DNA from: Methanoregula sp.
Lineage (GTDB): Archaea; Halobacteriota; Methanomicrobia; Methanomicrobiales; Methanospirillaceae
DNA: 32,298 bases
Reading direction: 5' to 3'
Assembly: GCA_003141335.1 (NCBI GenBank)
Contig: PLLR01000064.1
Span: forward strand, 1-32,298
Part shown: in pieces, positions 8,595-20,068 of the stretch
How positions within the stretch are numbered: the first letter of the stretch is position 1
Layout of the letters: the number at the start of each line of letters is the position of its first letter
Made by a program: the position numbers and the translations under genes
Notes under the pieces: generated by a model
What the model was told of the DNA's origin: nothing
Database searches by the model: none
Seen by the model: only the letters and a program-made list of their open reading frames with translations

Positions 8595-9149
8595 TCAACC
8601 GTGGTTGCGTTTCACAAGCCGGACAATTTTATCCCCGATCTTCTGTGCGTTCTGAACGGCCTCCGCATCGTTTAGTACATCTCCTTTATGGTACCCCGTC
8701 CCCTTGACATAACCCAGCGATGAAAATTCATGCGTGCTTAAGAACCCCTCAAGCGTCTGGATCGTCCTGCTTGCACCCTTATGTGCCTGCACAGCCACTG
8801 CGATACCTTTCCTTCCTGCAAGCTTCCGGTCATGGTAGAGGGAATACGTGCGGTCGATGAAGTTTTTAAGGTGGCCGCAGACATCGTAGTAATAGGTAGG
8901 TGAGCCGATGATGAGTACATCGCAGTCCAGCACTTTTTGAATCACGGTGTCCCAGTCATCGTTCTCGATTACGCACCACTTCTTCTCCTTGCATTTCTCA
9001 CAGCCCAGACACGGGTGGATCTTCTTTCCCGCGAGCGAGACAAATTCGGTTTTGATCCCCGCATCATCACAGCGTTTGAGGATGACGTTGACCAGATCCG
9101 CGGTATTGCCATCCTTACGCATGCTTCCCGATATCCCGAGCACTTTCAT
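8595..9149 (-). CDS. Iron-sulfur flavoprotein (Isf-like, NADPH-dependent FMN reductase fold), 184 aa
   Basis: MKVLGISGSMRKDGNT (FMN phosphate loop), CLGCEKCKEKKWC (compact CX2CX2CX5C cluster as in archaeal Isf), IIGSPTYYYDVCGHLKNFIDR. Confidence 0.88.
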   Translation of the reverse strand: MKVLGISGSMRKDGNTADLVNVILKRCDDAGIKTEFVSLAGKKIHPCLGCEKCKEKKWCVIENDDWDTVIQKVLDCDVLIIGSPTYYYDVCGHLKNFIDRTYSLYHDRKLAGRKGIAVAVQAHKGASRTIQTLEGFLSTHEFSSLGYVKGTGYHKGDVLNDAEAVQNAQKIGDKIVRLVKRNHG

Positions 9150-9157
9150 ATGTTATC

Positions 9158-9601
9158 CTAGACCTGTGGATTAATGATAGTTTTGATAACAGGATCGGAT
9201 GTGAGTTCCCTGAATGCAGTAAGGATCTCTTCCTTTGGATCATGCTGCCGGAACAAAAGATGTGATGAGCAGGAGCAGTCGCTGCAGCCAAAACCTGGAA
9301 TCCCCGAATCGCTGAGCGCCTGAGCAAGTCTGCATTCGCATCGCTCCTGTGTCACTGCAAAGATTGCGTAACGTAGAGAAAAACCCGGGTTGGTGAGGAG
9401 ATAATCCACATGCCATTTCGGCTGCTTGTCGCGCAGGTGGGCAAGTGAAATGTGACGCCCGAGCCGTTTTAACCCGCCGCTACCGAGGGCTGATCCAACA
9501 TAGATATGCCAGCCAGCCCGAAAAGTGAGGTTTCCCAATGCACCGACCCGGACTGTGCATTCGTGATTTTCAAAGACGAGACAGTAAACTCCCTTATCCA
9601 T
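9158..9601 (-). CDS. GIY-YIG/DUF123-family nuclease-like protein, 147 aa
   Basis: KGVYCLVFENHECTVRVGALGNLTFRAGWHIYVGSALG.GGLKRLGRHI......KPKWHVDYLL-type pattern (here QPKWHVDYLL), GFGCSDCSCSSHL. Confidence 0.85.
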   Translation of the reverse strand: MDKGVYCLVFENHECTVRVGALGNLTFRAGWHIYVGSALGSGGLKRLGRHISLAHLRDKQPKWHVDYLLTNPGFSLRYAIFAVTQERCECRLAQALSDSGIPGFGCSDCSCSSHLLFRQHDPKEEILTAFRELTSDPVIKTIINPQV

Positions 9602-10196
9602 AACCGCTCTTTATGAGTTCCTGTGCGACAGCAATGTGCCGGCTGCCACCCTGTTCAACCGGTTCCCCATGACCGGGGTAAAGCCCTTCAACATCAAGAA
9701 GTGAGAGCCGGTCGATCGATCGTGCAAGTTCCATCCTGCTACCCCCCGGAAAATCATAGCGTCCGAAACAGCCGTCAGAAAAAACAGTATCTCCACTGAT
9801 GAGCACAAGATCCCGCTCAGAAAAGAGGCAGATGCTTCCTGGTGTGTGACCCGGTGTATGAAGGACTTTTAGTTCGCCGATGATGTCACCCTCGCCAAGG
9901 ATAATATCGGGAGCAATGCCAGGAGAACGAGCGCCAAAGTGCATGGAAAGGCTCTGGGTGTCATCAATAAGTCCTCTGGCATCGTTTTTATGAATGGCGA
10001 CCTTCGCCTTGCACATATGGGCGATCTCTTTTACACGAGCGGTGTGATCAAAATGGCAGTGAGTCAGGACGATTGTATCAATCTCGTCTTTGTATGGCCT
10101 GATTGCCATTGGCAGCACGCCCGCGTCAACGAGAACCGTGCCGAAAATATAGGAGTTCGCATAGCCCGACTGTTCGGGAATCCATCTCACCTGCAT
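9594..10196 (-). CDS. MBL-fold metallo-hydrolase (start ATG 10196; ORF track start TTG 10202)
   Basis: THCHFDHTARVKEIA, HTPGHTPGSICLF, ISGDTVFSDGCFGRYDFPGGS, LYPGHGEPV metal-binding motifs. Confidence 0.92.
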   Translation of the reverse strand: MQVRWIPEQSGYANSYIFGTVLVDAGVLPMAIRPYKDEIDTIVLTHCHFDHTARVKEIAHMCKAKVAIHKNDARGLIDDTQSLSMHFGARSPGIAPDIILGEGDIIGELKVLHTPGHTPGSICLFSERDLVLISGDTVFSDGCFGRYDFPGGSRMELARSIDRLSLLDVEGLYPGHGEPVEQGGSRHIAVAQELIKSGYG

Positions 10197-10221
10197 GCAC
10201 AATAATAAGGACTCCCGACAG

Positions 10222-11514
10222 ATGTTTCTTATGGATTCGCTTATCCGCAGGTGTGCTTCTGGTGTTCCGCCGGAACTCGAAGTAGTGGCACGAGCGGAAG
10301 GGATGGATCCGGCGCGCTTTGCACGGGGTATTGCAGCCGGAAGGATTGTGGTTCCGGCAAACCCGAAGCGGGTGCACCGGCAGTGCGCGATTGGTGAAGG
10401 GTGTCAGGTCAAAGTAAATGTGAATATCGGAACCTCTGGTACCCGCTGTGATCCTGCGCTTGAAGAGGAAAAGGCAACAGTTGCACTGAGTAATGGTGCC
10501 GATGCGCTCATGGACCTCTCCACAGGAGGGGATCTTGTCGCGATCCGGAAAAAAATCCTTGCGTTTGATACTACGGTAGGAACCGTGCCGATCTATGAAG
10601 CGGTACGCCGGGCGGGCAATGCAGGAGATGTGGATGCAGATCTCCTGTTCCGTGTGATCCGGGAACATTGTGCGCAGGGTGTGGACTTCCTCACGCTTCA
10701 CTGCGGTGTGAACCGGCAGGCACTCGCGGCGCTCAGGAGCGATCCGCGGGTGATGGGCGTGGTGAGCCGCGGGGGGGCGTTCCACTGTGCGATGATGGTG
10801 CACCGCGATGAGGAGAACCCGCTCTACGCTGAGTACGATTACCTGATGGAGATCCTCGCGGAGCACGATGTCACGATTAGCTTGGGTGACGGGATGCGTC
10901 CCGGTTGCCTTCAGGATGCAGAGAAACTTGCAAAATCGGTGGAGTACGTCACGCTTGGAACGCTCGCGAAGCGGGCGCACACAGCCGGTGTCCAGCGGAT
11001 GATTGAAGGTCCCGGTCACATGCCGCTCGATCAGGTGGGCTATAATGTGCGGATGATAAAAGAGATCACCGACCATGCGCCGCTCTACCTGCTCGGACCG
11101 CTCGTCACCGATATTGCGCCCGGCTACGATCATGTCGTGGCAGCCATCGGTGGGGCTACTGCCTGTCTCAACGGTGCTGATTTCCTCTGCATGGTCTCTC
11201 CCAGCGAGCACCTTGCCCTTCCGGATGTTGCTGACATCATCGAGGGGACACGGGTGGCAAAGATCGCCGCCCATGTGGGCGACACCGTCCGGAAGCACGA
11301 GGGCTGGCGGATGGAACGCGAGGTGCGGATGGCCGAGGCCCGGCATGAGCTCGACTGGGATACCCAGTTCAAACTCGCCCTCTTTGGCGACCATGCAAAG
11401 AAGATCCACTGCCGCGACGGGGATATGGAGACCTGCTCGATGTGCGGGGATCTGTGTGCAATCAAGGTGGTGAACGAGCTGTTTGGGACGGGGAAAAAGA
11501 ATAAGAAGAAATAA
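10222..11514 (+). CDS. thiC: Phosphomethylpyrimidine synthase ThiC (start uncertain: 10195, 10222 or 10231)
   Basis: VNVNIGTSGTRCD, GADALMDLSTGGDL, DFLTLHCGVN, VSRGG, SLGDGMRPGC, EGPGHMPL, and C-terminal CSMCGDLC (CX2CX4C) 4Fe-4S motif. Confidence 0.95.
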   Translation: MFLMDSLIRRCASGVPPELEVVARAEGMDPARFARGIAAGRIVVPANPKRVHRQCAIGEGCQVKVNVNIGTSGTRCDPALEEEKATVALSNGADALMDLSTGGDLVAIRKKILAFDTTVGTVPIYEAVRRAGNAGDVDADLLFRVIREHCAQGVDFLTLHCGVNRQALAALRSDPRVMGVVSRGGAFHCAMMVHRDEENPLYAEYDYLMEILAEHDVTISLGDGMRPGCLQDAEKLAKSVEYVTLGTLAKRAHTAGVQRMIEGPGHMPLDQVGYNVRMIKEITDHAPLYLLGPLVTDIAPGYDHVVAAIGGATACLNGADFLCMVSPSEHLALPDVADIIEGTRVAKIAAHVGDTVRKHEGWRMEREVRMAEARHELDWDTQFKLALFGDHAKKIHCRDGDMETCSMCGDLCAIKVVNELFGTGKKNKKK

Positions 11515-11520
11515 CGATTT

Positions 11521-11922
11521 TCATTTTTTTAATAAATTCAGTATCCGAACTGCAAGGTACGCCGCGTTCTCACCGTTATCTACACCAACGCACGCAACCG
11601 GCACACCTTTTGGCATCTGGGCAATCGCGAGGAGTGCATCCAGTCCGTTGAGGGTCCCGCTGACCGGGACGCCGATAACCGGTTTATCAGTCTTTGATGC
11701 AATAACGCCAGGAAGTGCCGCGGAAAGCCCGGCGATTGCGATGAACACCTTTGCTTTGCTCTTTTTAATATATGAGTCCAGCTTGTCCGGGTCACGGTGA
11801 GCGGAGATTATCTGATCATCATAGGACACCTTATTCTCTTCCAGGACTTTTTTCACTTTTTCCGTAATGGCTGCATCAGATGCGGATCCGGAAATTACTG
11901 CGATGTCTGCCATATCTGCCAT
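11521..11922 (-). CDS. purE: Phosphoribosylaminoimidazole carboxylase, PurE family, 133 aa
   Basis: [86 protein letters not shown]. Confidence 0.92.
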   Translation of the reverse strand: MADMADIAVISGSASDAAITEKVKKVLEENKVSYDDQIISAHRDPDKLDSYIKKSKAKVFIAIAGLSAALPGVIASKTDKPVIGVPVSGTLNGLDALLAIAQMPKGVPVACVGVDNGENAAYLAVRILNLLKK

Positions 11923-11968
11923 CCAAACTTATATCCTGTCTATATAAATATAGTATGGGCAGATCCAC

Positions 11969-13557
<1,589 letters not shown>

Positions 13558-13617
13558 GGTAAAAAACAACAAAAGCGTACAAATTTATCAGGTTCGATTC
13601 ACAAGAGATGATTAACT

Positions 13618-14037
13618 ATGTGTGATACAAAGCCGATAAAACTGGGTTTTGTCGTTGCGGAATTCAACCGTGACATTACCTATATGATGGAGATCGAAGG
13701 AAGAGAGCACGCCGCGTTTCTCGGAGCAGAAGTGACCGAGTGCCTGTATGTACCTGGTGCCTATGACATGCCGCTGGCGATCAAGAAGATGCTACAGGCA
13801 GGAAAAGTTGATGCAGTCGTTACCATAGGCTGTGTTATCGAAGGCGCTACCCAGCATGACGATATTGTCGTACAGCATGCAGCCCGGAAGATTATTGATC
13901 TCTCGCTTGAATTCGGTAAACCGGTAACTCTCGGTATTTCCGGGCCCGGTATGACACGCCTTGAGGCGAACGAACGGATCGATTATGCAAAACGGGCTGT
14001 CGAATCAGCCATCAAACTTGTCCAGCGATTGAGATGA
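13618..14037 (+). CDS. ribH: 6,7-dimethyl-8-ribityllumazine synthase, 139 aa
   Basis: [72 protein letters not shown]. Confidence 0.93.
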   Translation: MCDTKPIKLGFVVAEFNRDITYMMEIEGREHAAFLGAEVTECLYVPGAYDMPLAIKKMLQAGKVDAVVTIGCVIEGATQHDDIVVQHAARKIIDLSLEFGKPVTLGISGPGMTRLEANERIDYAKRAVESAIKLVQRLR

Positions 14038-15173
14038 GACAACTCTCGGAGAAGATTGCGGCTGTTGCGCCGTCAGCCACCCTTGCGATCTCCGATAAGG
14101 CAAAGAAGATGCAGCGGGAGGGCATCGATATCATCAGCCTCTCGATTGGTGAACCGGACTTCGATACTCCCCGGCATATCAAGGATGCCTGCATTGATGC
14201 GCTGAACCGGGGTGAAACGCATTACGCACCCAGTAACGGCATTCCCGAACTCCTCTCTGCCATCGGTGAAAAAATAACAAAAGAGAATCACTTCAGCTGC
14301 CGCCCTGAACAAGTGATCGTTGCCTGCGGTGCAAAGGATGCGATTTACGATGCGATGGAAGCGGTCCTGAACCCGGGCGATGAGACCATCCTTTTGACAC
14401 CAGCATGGGTTTCCTATGAACCATGCGTCCAGATTGCAGGGGGGAAAATTGTCCAACATGCGGTCAATTCCAAGACATTCCAGCTCGACGACTCCCTTCT
14501 GGAGCGGGTGAATGCAAAGACAAAGATGATCGTTGTAAACTCGCCCTCAAACCCGTCAGGTGCCGTTTTTGACAAATCATCGATGCAGCTCGTTGCAGAT
14601 CTCTGCGAAGACTACGATATCTATGCAATGTCGGATGAGATCTACGAGAAGCTGGTGTACGCCAAAGAGCACCTCTCGCTTGCTGCACTCGGGGATATGG
14701 CGCACCGTACAATCACTATCAACGGTTTCTCGAAGGCGTACGCGATGACCGGGTGGCGGCTGGGCTATGCTGTAGCACCGATCCAGATCATCCGGCAGAT
14801 GTCCAAGGTGCAGCAACACTCGGTCAGCCAGGCAGCCACGTTTGCGATGTGGGGTGCAGTGGCAGCGCTCAAAGGGGACCAGAGTTGCGTCGGGGAGATG
14901 CGAACTGAGTTTGACCGGCGAAGAAAATACATCATATCTGAGTTAAACCGGATGGGATACGAGACTGCGCCGGCGGACGGGGCGTTCTATGCATTTGTGA
15001 AAGTGTGTGGAGATGATAGGGAGATTGCCAACCGCTGGCTTGAGCAGGGACATGTTGCCACTATGCCTGGCAGTGCATTCTACGCGCCCGGGTGGATCCG
15101 ACTCTCGTATGCAACCTCGATGGAAAAATTAAAGGAAGCGATGAGGCGAATCCGGCAGCTTGGCGTGCAATAA
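14034..15173 (+). CDS. Class I/II PLP-dependent aminotransferase (aspartate aminotransferase-like), 379 aa
   Basis: [78 protein letters not shown] overlap with ribH. Confidence 0.93.
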   Translation: MRQLSEKIAAVAPSATLAISDKAKKMQREGIDIISLSIGEPDFDTPRHIKDACIDALNRGETHYAPSNGIPELLSAIGEKITKENHFSCRPEQVIVACGAKDAIYDAMEAVLNPGDETILLTPAWVSYEPCVQIAGGKIVQHAVNSKTFQLDDSLLERVNAKTKMIVVNSPSNPSGAVFDKSSMQLVADLCEDYDIYAMSDEIYEKLVYAKEHLSLAALGDMAHRTITINGFSKAYAMTGWRLGYAVAPIQIIRQMSKVQQHSVSQAATFAMWGAVAALKGDQSCVGEMRTEFDRRRKYIISELNRMGYETAPADGAFYAFVKVCGDDREIANRWLEQGHVATMPGSAFYAPGWIRLSYATSMEKLKEAMRRIRQLGVQ

Positions 15174-15190
15174 CTCCCGTTCAAATTTCA

Positions 15191-16060
15191 TCACGTTTTT
15201 TTCCGATCTTTTCTCCACCAGATCTTTGCAAATGTTGAATCACCGGATATGACGATCTCAGGTCCTATTGTCCAAATCAGCGGTTTGAGATAATCAGCCA
15301 TCACCCGTTCCTGTTCCTCTGTCATTACATTAAACCGGCGCCGGAAAAATGCGGTCATCTCATCCAGAGTTGTAAACCGGTACTCTTTCTTGAGAGGGAG
15401 CATCTCGACGTTTGCATAGATGCCCAGCTGGTACAGGACTCCAAAGAGGCAATCGGCTTTTGGCCCAGGATGATATTCCGATCCATGGAGCGGTTTCCAG
15501 AGATCAGCATACATTCTCTCCCAGAACGGCATGTCAACAAACCAGAACAGATATACGGAATCCCGCGAAGCAGCATTCATTTTTTGGAGTGCCATCCGGA
15601 TATCCTCCATCGTGAGCGAGAGCGAGGCGATCACTACATCATACTGCCCGTCAAGATCGCTGGCGGGATCGATATCCTCCCAGCGTTTTTGGATAGTTGT
15701 TACATTGGTAATACCCTCTTTTCTCATCCGCTCGTTAAGGATTGCAACCATTCCTTCACCGGGCTCAATTGCAGTAATCTCCTTTACCCGTGGTGCAAGC
15801 GGGATGGCAAGAGTACCCGGCCCAGCACCGATATCCAGCACCCGGGAATTTTTGGTGATATCCATACCTCCAATCGTTGTCATTACGCGGTCGTCATACT
15901 CGCTGCGGGAAGTATAATCGTACCGCTCTGCATTCTCCCGACGGTTCCAATTATGTGAGGGATCATCGAAATGCTTCGATGACTCGTGCAAGCTCTGCCG
16001 TGTCTTCCAGATCTCATTCCAGTCTGGATTTATGGGCGGTTGTATTGGTGCAGGGCTCAT
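15191..16060 (-). CDS. Class I SAM-dependent methyltransferase, 289 aa
   Basis: SRVLDIGAGPGTLAIPLAPRVKEITAIEPGEGMVAILNERM (motif I/II), DVVIASLSLTMEDIRMALQKM. Confidence 0.85.
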   Translation of the reverse strand: MSPAPIQPPINPDWNEIWKTRQSLHESSKHFDDPSHNWNRRENAERYDYTSRSEYDDRVMTTIGGMDITKNSRVLDIGAGPGTLAIPLAPRVKEITAIEPGEGMVAILNERMRKEGITNVTTIQKRWEDIDPASDLDGQYDVVIASLSLTMEDIRMALQKMNAASRDSVYLFWFVDMPFWERMYADLWKPLHGSEYHPGPKADCLFGVLYQLGIYANVEMLPLKKEYRFTTLDEMTAFFRRRFNVMTEEQERVMADYLKPLIWTIGPEIVISGDSTFAKIWWRKDRKKT

Positions 16061-16128
16061 AGCATTGAGTATGCATCCGGCCGGTTAAAAGTATCTGTCC
16101 GGGCAGACTCTGTCTATAAAAAAGGGAA

Positions 16129-17316
16129 TTATTCGTGTCTGAGTGCATCAATCGGGTTGAGGTTAGCTGCCCGCCACGCAGGATAGATACCGCAGATCAG
16201 GCTGATGACAATACCGAATGACATTCCGTAAACAATATGGATAAGACTTGAATATACGAACAGGTACTTCGTGGTTTTTAGCAGCACACTGCTGATCGCA
16301 TATCCACCAAGGAGACTCATGGCCCCTCCAATAAGGCTTCCAACGACACCGAGGATCAAAGCCTCGTAAAGAAACATCGACATCACTTCTTTTCGCTGCG
16401 CTCCGATACTGCGCATGATGCCGATCTCCTTGATCCGTTCGGTCACTGACATCATCATGATATTGAGAATGGAAACTCCTGCAACCAGCATTGATATGCC
16501 ACCGATTGCTGACACGAATGTGGTGATCTGGCCGAATGCTGAAAAAATGGTTTCCATTGTCTTACGTGTATCCACAACGTCAACGATTTTATCCCGCTTG
16601 TTCATCTGATTTTCGATAGCAGTTTTAACGGCCGGGAGGTCATCCAGATTCTTCACCTTGATAACCACTTTGTCGTAATCATCGCGATTATATGTCTCGT
16701 CGAACCAGTCCTTTGTCACGACTATTGCGGAGTCGGTGCTGACATCAAAGGCCATCCCGCGCTCCTCGATGATTCCGGTCACCCGAAGTGTACCTTTATT
16801 CCCATCAGTCCCGATTGCGATCCGGGATCCAACTTTGACATTATGGTCCGTAGCGAATGTGGATCCCACAAGGCATCCCGAGTTGCCGCGGCTGTACCCC
16901 CCCTCTTTCAATTTCAGGAGATCCGGGACATCATCCGGGTTAAGGCCGTAGATGGCTGCAACGATGTCATCGCTCCCCACACCGAGTTTCATGCGATCCG
17001 AAGTCTGAAGTATAGGGATCGCTACATTCGGGGCAGAAGCACGTTTTATCTGCTGGAAATTTTGTTCTGTTATTCTGAGTGATGATGATCCCCCGGCACC
17101 CCCGCTGAAACCTCCCATAGTGCCACCTACATGGGGTGTTACAATCACGCTGTCACCGACAGTTTTCAGGCTATCTGAAACAGTGAGCACTAAACTATTG
17201 CCAAGAATTCCCATGGATGCAATTGCAACCACCCCGATAACGATTCCCAGCATGGCAAGGGTTGACCGGAGCAGATGGATCCTGATATTGCGTTTGGCAA
17301 TTTCCCAAAAAATCAT
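16129..17316 (-). CDS. ABC transporter permease, MacB/FtsX family, 395 aa
   Basis: N-terminal RSTLAMLGIVIGVVAIASMGILG, periplasmic-type domain, C-terminal SVTERIKEIGIMRSIGAQRKEVMSMFLYEALILGVVGSLIGG, WRAANLNPIDALRHE. Confidence 0.93.
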   Translation of the reverse strand: MIFWEIAKRNIRIHLLRSTLAMLGIVIGVVAIASMGILGNSLVLTVSDSLKTVGDSVIVTPHVGGTMGGFSGGAGGSSSLRITEQNFQQIKRASAPNVAIPILQTSDRMKLGVGSDDIVAAIYGLNPDDVPDLLKLKEGGYSRGNSGCLVGSTFATDHNVKVGSRIAIGTDGNKGTLRVTGIIEERGMAFDVSTDSAIVVTKDWFDETYNRDDYDKVVIKVKNLDDLPAVKTAIENQMNKRDKIVDVVDTRKTMETIFSAFGQITTFVSAIGGISMLVAGVSILNIMMMSVTERIKEIGIMRSIGAQRKEVMSMFLYEALILGVVGSLIGGAMSLLGGYAISSVLLKTTKYLFVYSSLIHIVYGMSFGIVISLICGIYPAWRAANLNPIDALRHE

Positions 17317-17990
17317 TCCACGATCCTCCCATCTGCAATACGGATAGTTCTATGGGAATATTTTGCGATATTCGGGTCATGGGTAACCATGATGATTGTG
17401 GTGCCCTTCCGGTTGAGTTCTGACATCAGTTCCATGATGCCGGCACCAGTCTTTGAATCAAGGTTGCCCGTTGGTTCGTCACAGAGCAGGATGTCAGGGT
17501 CATTGATGAGTGCCCGGGCAACAGCGACTCTCTGCTGCTGACCGCCAGAGACTTCCGTGGGTGTGTGGGTGAAGAGCGAATCATCCAGCTGGACCGCCCG
17601 GAGCGCTGCACGCCCTTTTTCCGGGTCCACCGCTTCCTGGGATTTCAGCATCATCGGGAACGTTACATTCTCGATGATGTTCAATAGCGGGAAGAGGTTA
17701 AAATACTGGAATATAAATCCGATCCGGTCTCTCCGGAGATCGGTAAGCTCTTTATCGGACATGTCCCCGGTACGGGTACCGCTGATATAAATGTCTCCGG
17801 CTGTTGGCGTGTCAAGGCACCCCATCAGGTTCAGGAGCGTAGATTTTCCGGAACCCGAAGGCCCCATAATCGAGATGAACTCACCCCTCCCAACCTTGAA
17901 GTTTATACCATCAAGCGCGGTAACATCGCCAGAAGGGAGCGGGTACACTTTGACTACGTCTTTGAACACCATGACGGGGTGTTCGTCCAT
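17313..17990 (-). CDS. ABC transporter ATP-binding protein (MacB/LolD family); start 17990 preferred over 18032
   Basis: GPSGSGKSTLLNLMGCLDTPTAGDIYISG (Walker A), TEVSGGQQQRVAVARAL (signature), ILLCDEPTGNLDSKTG (Walker B). Confidence 0.95.
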   Translation of the reverse strand: MDEHPVMVFKDVVKVYPLPSGDVTALDGINFKVGRGEFISIMGPSGSGKSTLLNLMGCLDTPTAGDIYISGTRTGDMSDKELTDLRRDRIGFIFQYFNLFPLLNIIENVTFPMMLKSQEAVDPEKGRAALRAVQLDDSLFTHTPTEVSGGQQQRVAVARALINDPDILLCDEPTGNLDSKTGAGIMELMSELNRKGTTIIMVTHDPNIAKYSHRTIRIADGRIVE

Positions 17991-17998
17991 AGAAGTGG

Positions 17999-19165
17999 TC
18001 ACTTCTTGTTCCTTCTCACGTAGAAGTACCATCCGCCGATACAGGCCACGAGTACAATCACCACAGCGATAATGGGAAAGAGAAGATTTGATCCCCCACT
18101 ATTCTGTGAATTGGTAGCAAGTGCTGAAATTTGTACGTCCTGCTGAGACATGTACAGGTTACCATCCGTATCCTTGTACGACAGTTGAATCGGGATACTC
18201 GAAGTGCTATTTGCCGAGAATGTAACCTCGAAGCTCCCAAAATCATCAGGTTTGAGCGCACCAACAACATAGGTCTTATATGGGTCCTGCGGAACCGCTG
18301 GTGAAAGTGAAGTTACCATGACCGTATTTGCCGTTTCCAGCCCGGCATTGTTCACATCACCGGTGATGTGGTAGATACCGCTTTCAGATTTTACCTGGAC
18401 ATTGCTGATAACGGGGTTTGCCTGCTTTTTATCGATTCCAAACGTAATCGGCAGATACATCTTCTCTTTGTGAGGATTATTACCGTTGTTATACGTTAAT
18501 GTTATAACAAGTGTAGTCTCCTGATCGGGTGTTACCGTGAAATTAACCGGCGTTTTAGCACCAGACGCAAGGTTCCCGAAGAAAATTTTTGTCGGTGTTG
18601 CGGTTATCCCCGTTCCGGAAACATCAAGCATTACGCTCCTTACATCATTTTTCCGGGGATTAGCCACTTGCATGTAAATAGTCTCTCTCTTCCCTTGGGT
18701 AAAGGTGTCGGGTTTGTCGATAACTGTTAGTTCGAGTGGTGTGTTATCTACCTGTACCGTTGCCCGGTAGTAAAGACTGTCTGCATCGCGGAAGCTCAGG
18801 GAAAATGTGGGGTAATACGTTCCATCAGGGGCATCAGCGACAACGGAAAAAACGAACGATTGCCTCTGGAGAGGACCGATATTGGCTGAGGAATCGTAGG
18901 GTGTGCTTGTGAGCCTGATATTTTTGTCACCGATGGTTACATGATTTACCACGACACTCTGGTCAGAGTTGCCGTTGGTAACATATACCATGACGGTACC
19001 AATATCATCGGTAAAAAAAGTTCCAGGATCATACGTAACATTGGACACATAGACATTGCCGGCGGCAATAATGGACTCCGGTGTCTGGAATGCGGTTACC
19101 GCACCAATCCCTGTGCTGAAAATCAGGCAGAGAGCTATGAGTATAATAAATCGTGTGTTTTTCAT
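17999..19165 (-). CDS. Secreted/membrane-anchored COG1361-like S-layer-domain protein, 388 aa
   Basis: N-terminal signal-like MKNTRFIILIALCLIFSTGIGAVTAF; beta-rich repeats; C-terminal TM LLFPIIAVVIVLVACIGGWYFYVRRNKK. Confidence 0.82.
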   Translation of the reverse strand: MKNTRFIILIALCLIFSTGIGAVTAFQTPESIIAAGNVYVSNVTYDPGTFFTDDIGTVMVYVTNGNSDQSVVVNHVTIGDKNIRLTSTPYDSSANIGPLQRQSFVFSVVADAPDGTYYPTFSLSFRDADSLYYRATVQVDNTPLELTVIDKPDTFTQGKRETIYMQVANPRKNDVRSVMLDVSGTGITATPTKIFFGNLASGAKTPVNFTVTPDQETTLVITLTYNNGNNPHKEKMYLPITFGIDKKQANPVISNVQVKSESGIYHITGDVNNAGLETANTVMVTSLSPAVPQDPYKTYVVGALKPDDFGSFEVTFSANSTSSIPIQLSYKDTDGNLYMSQQDVQISALATNSQNSGGSNLLFPIIAVVIVLVACIGGWYFYVRRNKK

Positions 19166-19834
19166 TTAAATTCCTGTCATGGTATAGACAATATAGAGAA
19201 TGTAAACAACAACCGGAATGCCCACGCAGAGTGCGGAATCCCTTTCAGAAAGCTGTCGGGCATTTCTCATGCCAAAGATCCAGATATTTGCGCTCCAGAG
19301 GAGAAATACGATAGAAATAATTGAAATGATCTGGGTCATTTCCATCATTGCAGGATCATGCATCAGTGCTTTGACCGCTTCCTGGATCAGCTGGGGGTCC
19401 TGGGCTGCGGCTGTAGTAATTTCAGGAACAATGACTCTTGGGATATACTGGATCGCAACAATCACGGTTAGTATCGCTCCGAAAATCTGGGGAAGATAAC
19501 CATACCCTATAAACTCAAACGATCTTTTAAATGTCCCCTTACCCTTGAACAATGATGATATAAGATAGAATACGCCAGCCCATATCCCCCAGAAGATGAA
19601 TATCCCAAATAAAGCACCAAGAATAGTAGAAATGGCGATTATTGATTCCATACCAGGAATCAATCCTGCCATCATCTTTCCCGTTAATCCCCCGATTAAA
19701 TAGGCGTACATTGCTGAGACAATCCCCAGTGCGAGTACGATAAGTCCGGGAATTTTGAGACTTTCCTTTTCCGCGATTGCATCCTGGAAAAATGCCCCGG
19801 GTCTGATGAGAATATCAAAAAGTGAATGTTTCAT
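19166..19834 (-). CDS. Yip1-domain integral membrane protein, 222 aa
   Basis: MKHSLFDILIRPGAFFQDAIAEKESLKIPGLIVLALGIVSAMYAYLIGG...; multi-TM, RPGAFF start typical of YIP1-like proteins. Confidence 0.78.
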   Translation of the reverse strand: MKHSLFDILIRPGAFFQDAIAEKESLKIPGLIVLALGIVSAMYAYLIGGLTGKMMAGLIPGMESIIAISTILGALFGIFIFWGIWAGVFYLISSLFKGKGTFKRSFEFIGYGYLPQIFGAILTVIVAIQYIPRVIVPEITTAAAQDPQLIQEAVKALMHDPAMMEMTQIISIISIVFLLWSANIWIFGMRNARQLSERDSALCVGIPVVVYILYIVYTMTGI

Positions 19835-20068
19835 CCCATAATCACCTGTTCCGCTTGTGGATCTTTTTGTTGTTGCAGGAATAACAACTTCATTACAGAT
19901 TTTCTCCAGAGTATATTAATGGTATGGAAGGCGAAATCTAAAGTGTTGTTCGTGTGTTTAATAGTAAGGAATTGCCCTTTACACCTGAAGGGTGTGTGAG
20001 GAAGCTGTTTCATCCCTTGTGTCTTTTGCGATAAGCAATTAAAAAAAAATTCAAAGATTATTTTTTTA

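Noticed and set aside
10126-11409. 427-aa minus-strand ORF
   Set aside because: Antisense to thiC; His/Arg/Pro-rich shadow translation of a GC-rich conserved gene, with no family motif.
13591-13600. GGTTCGATTC resembles a tRNA T-arm sequence
   Set aside because: No acceptor stem, anticodon arm or 3' pairing partner in the flanks; it is in the 60-bp ribC-ribH gap that also holds a TATA-like element for ribH.
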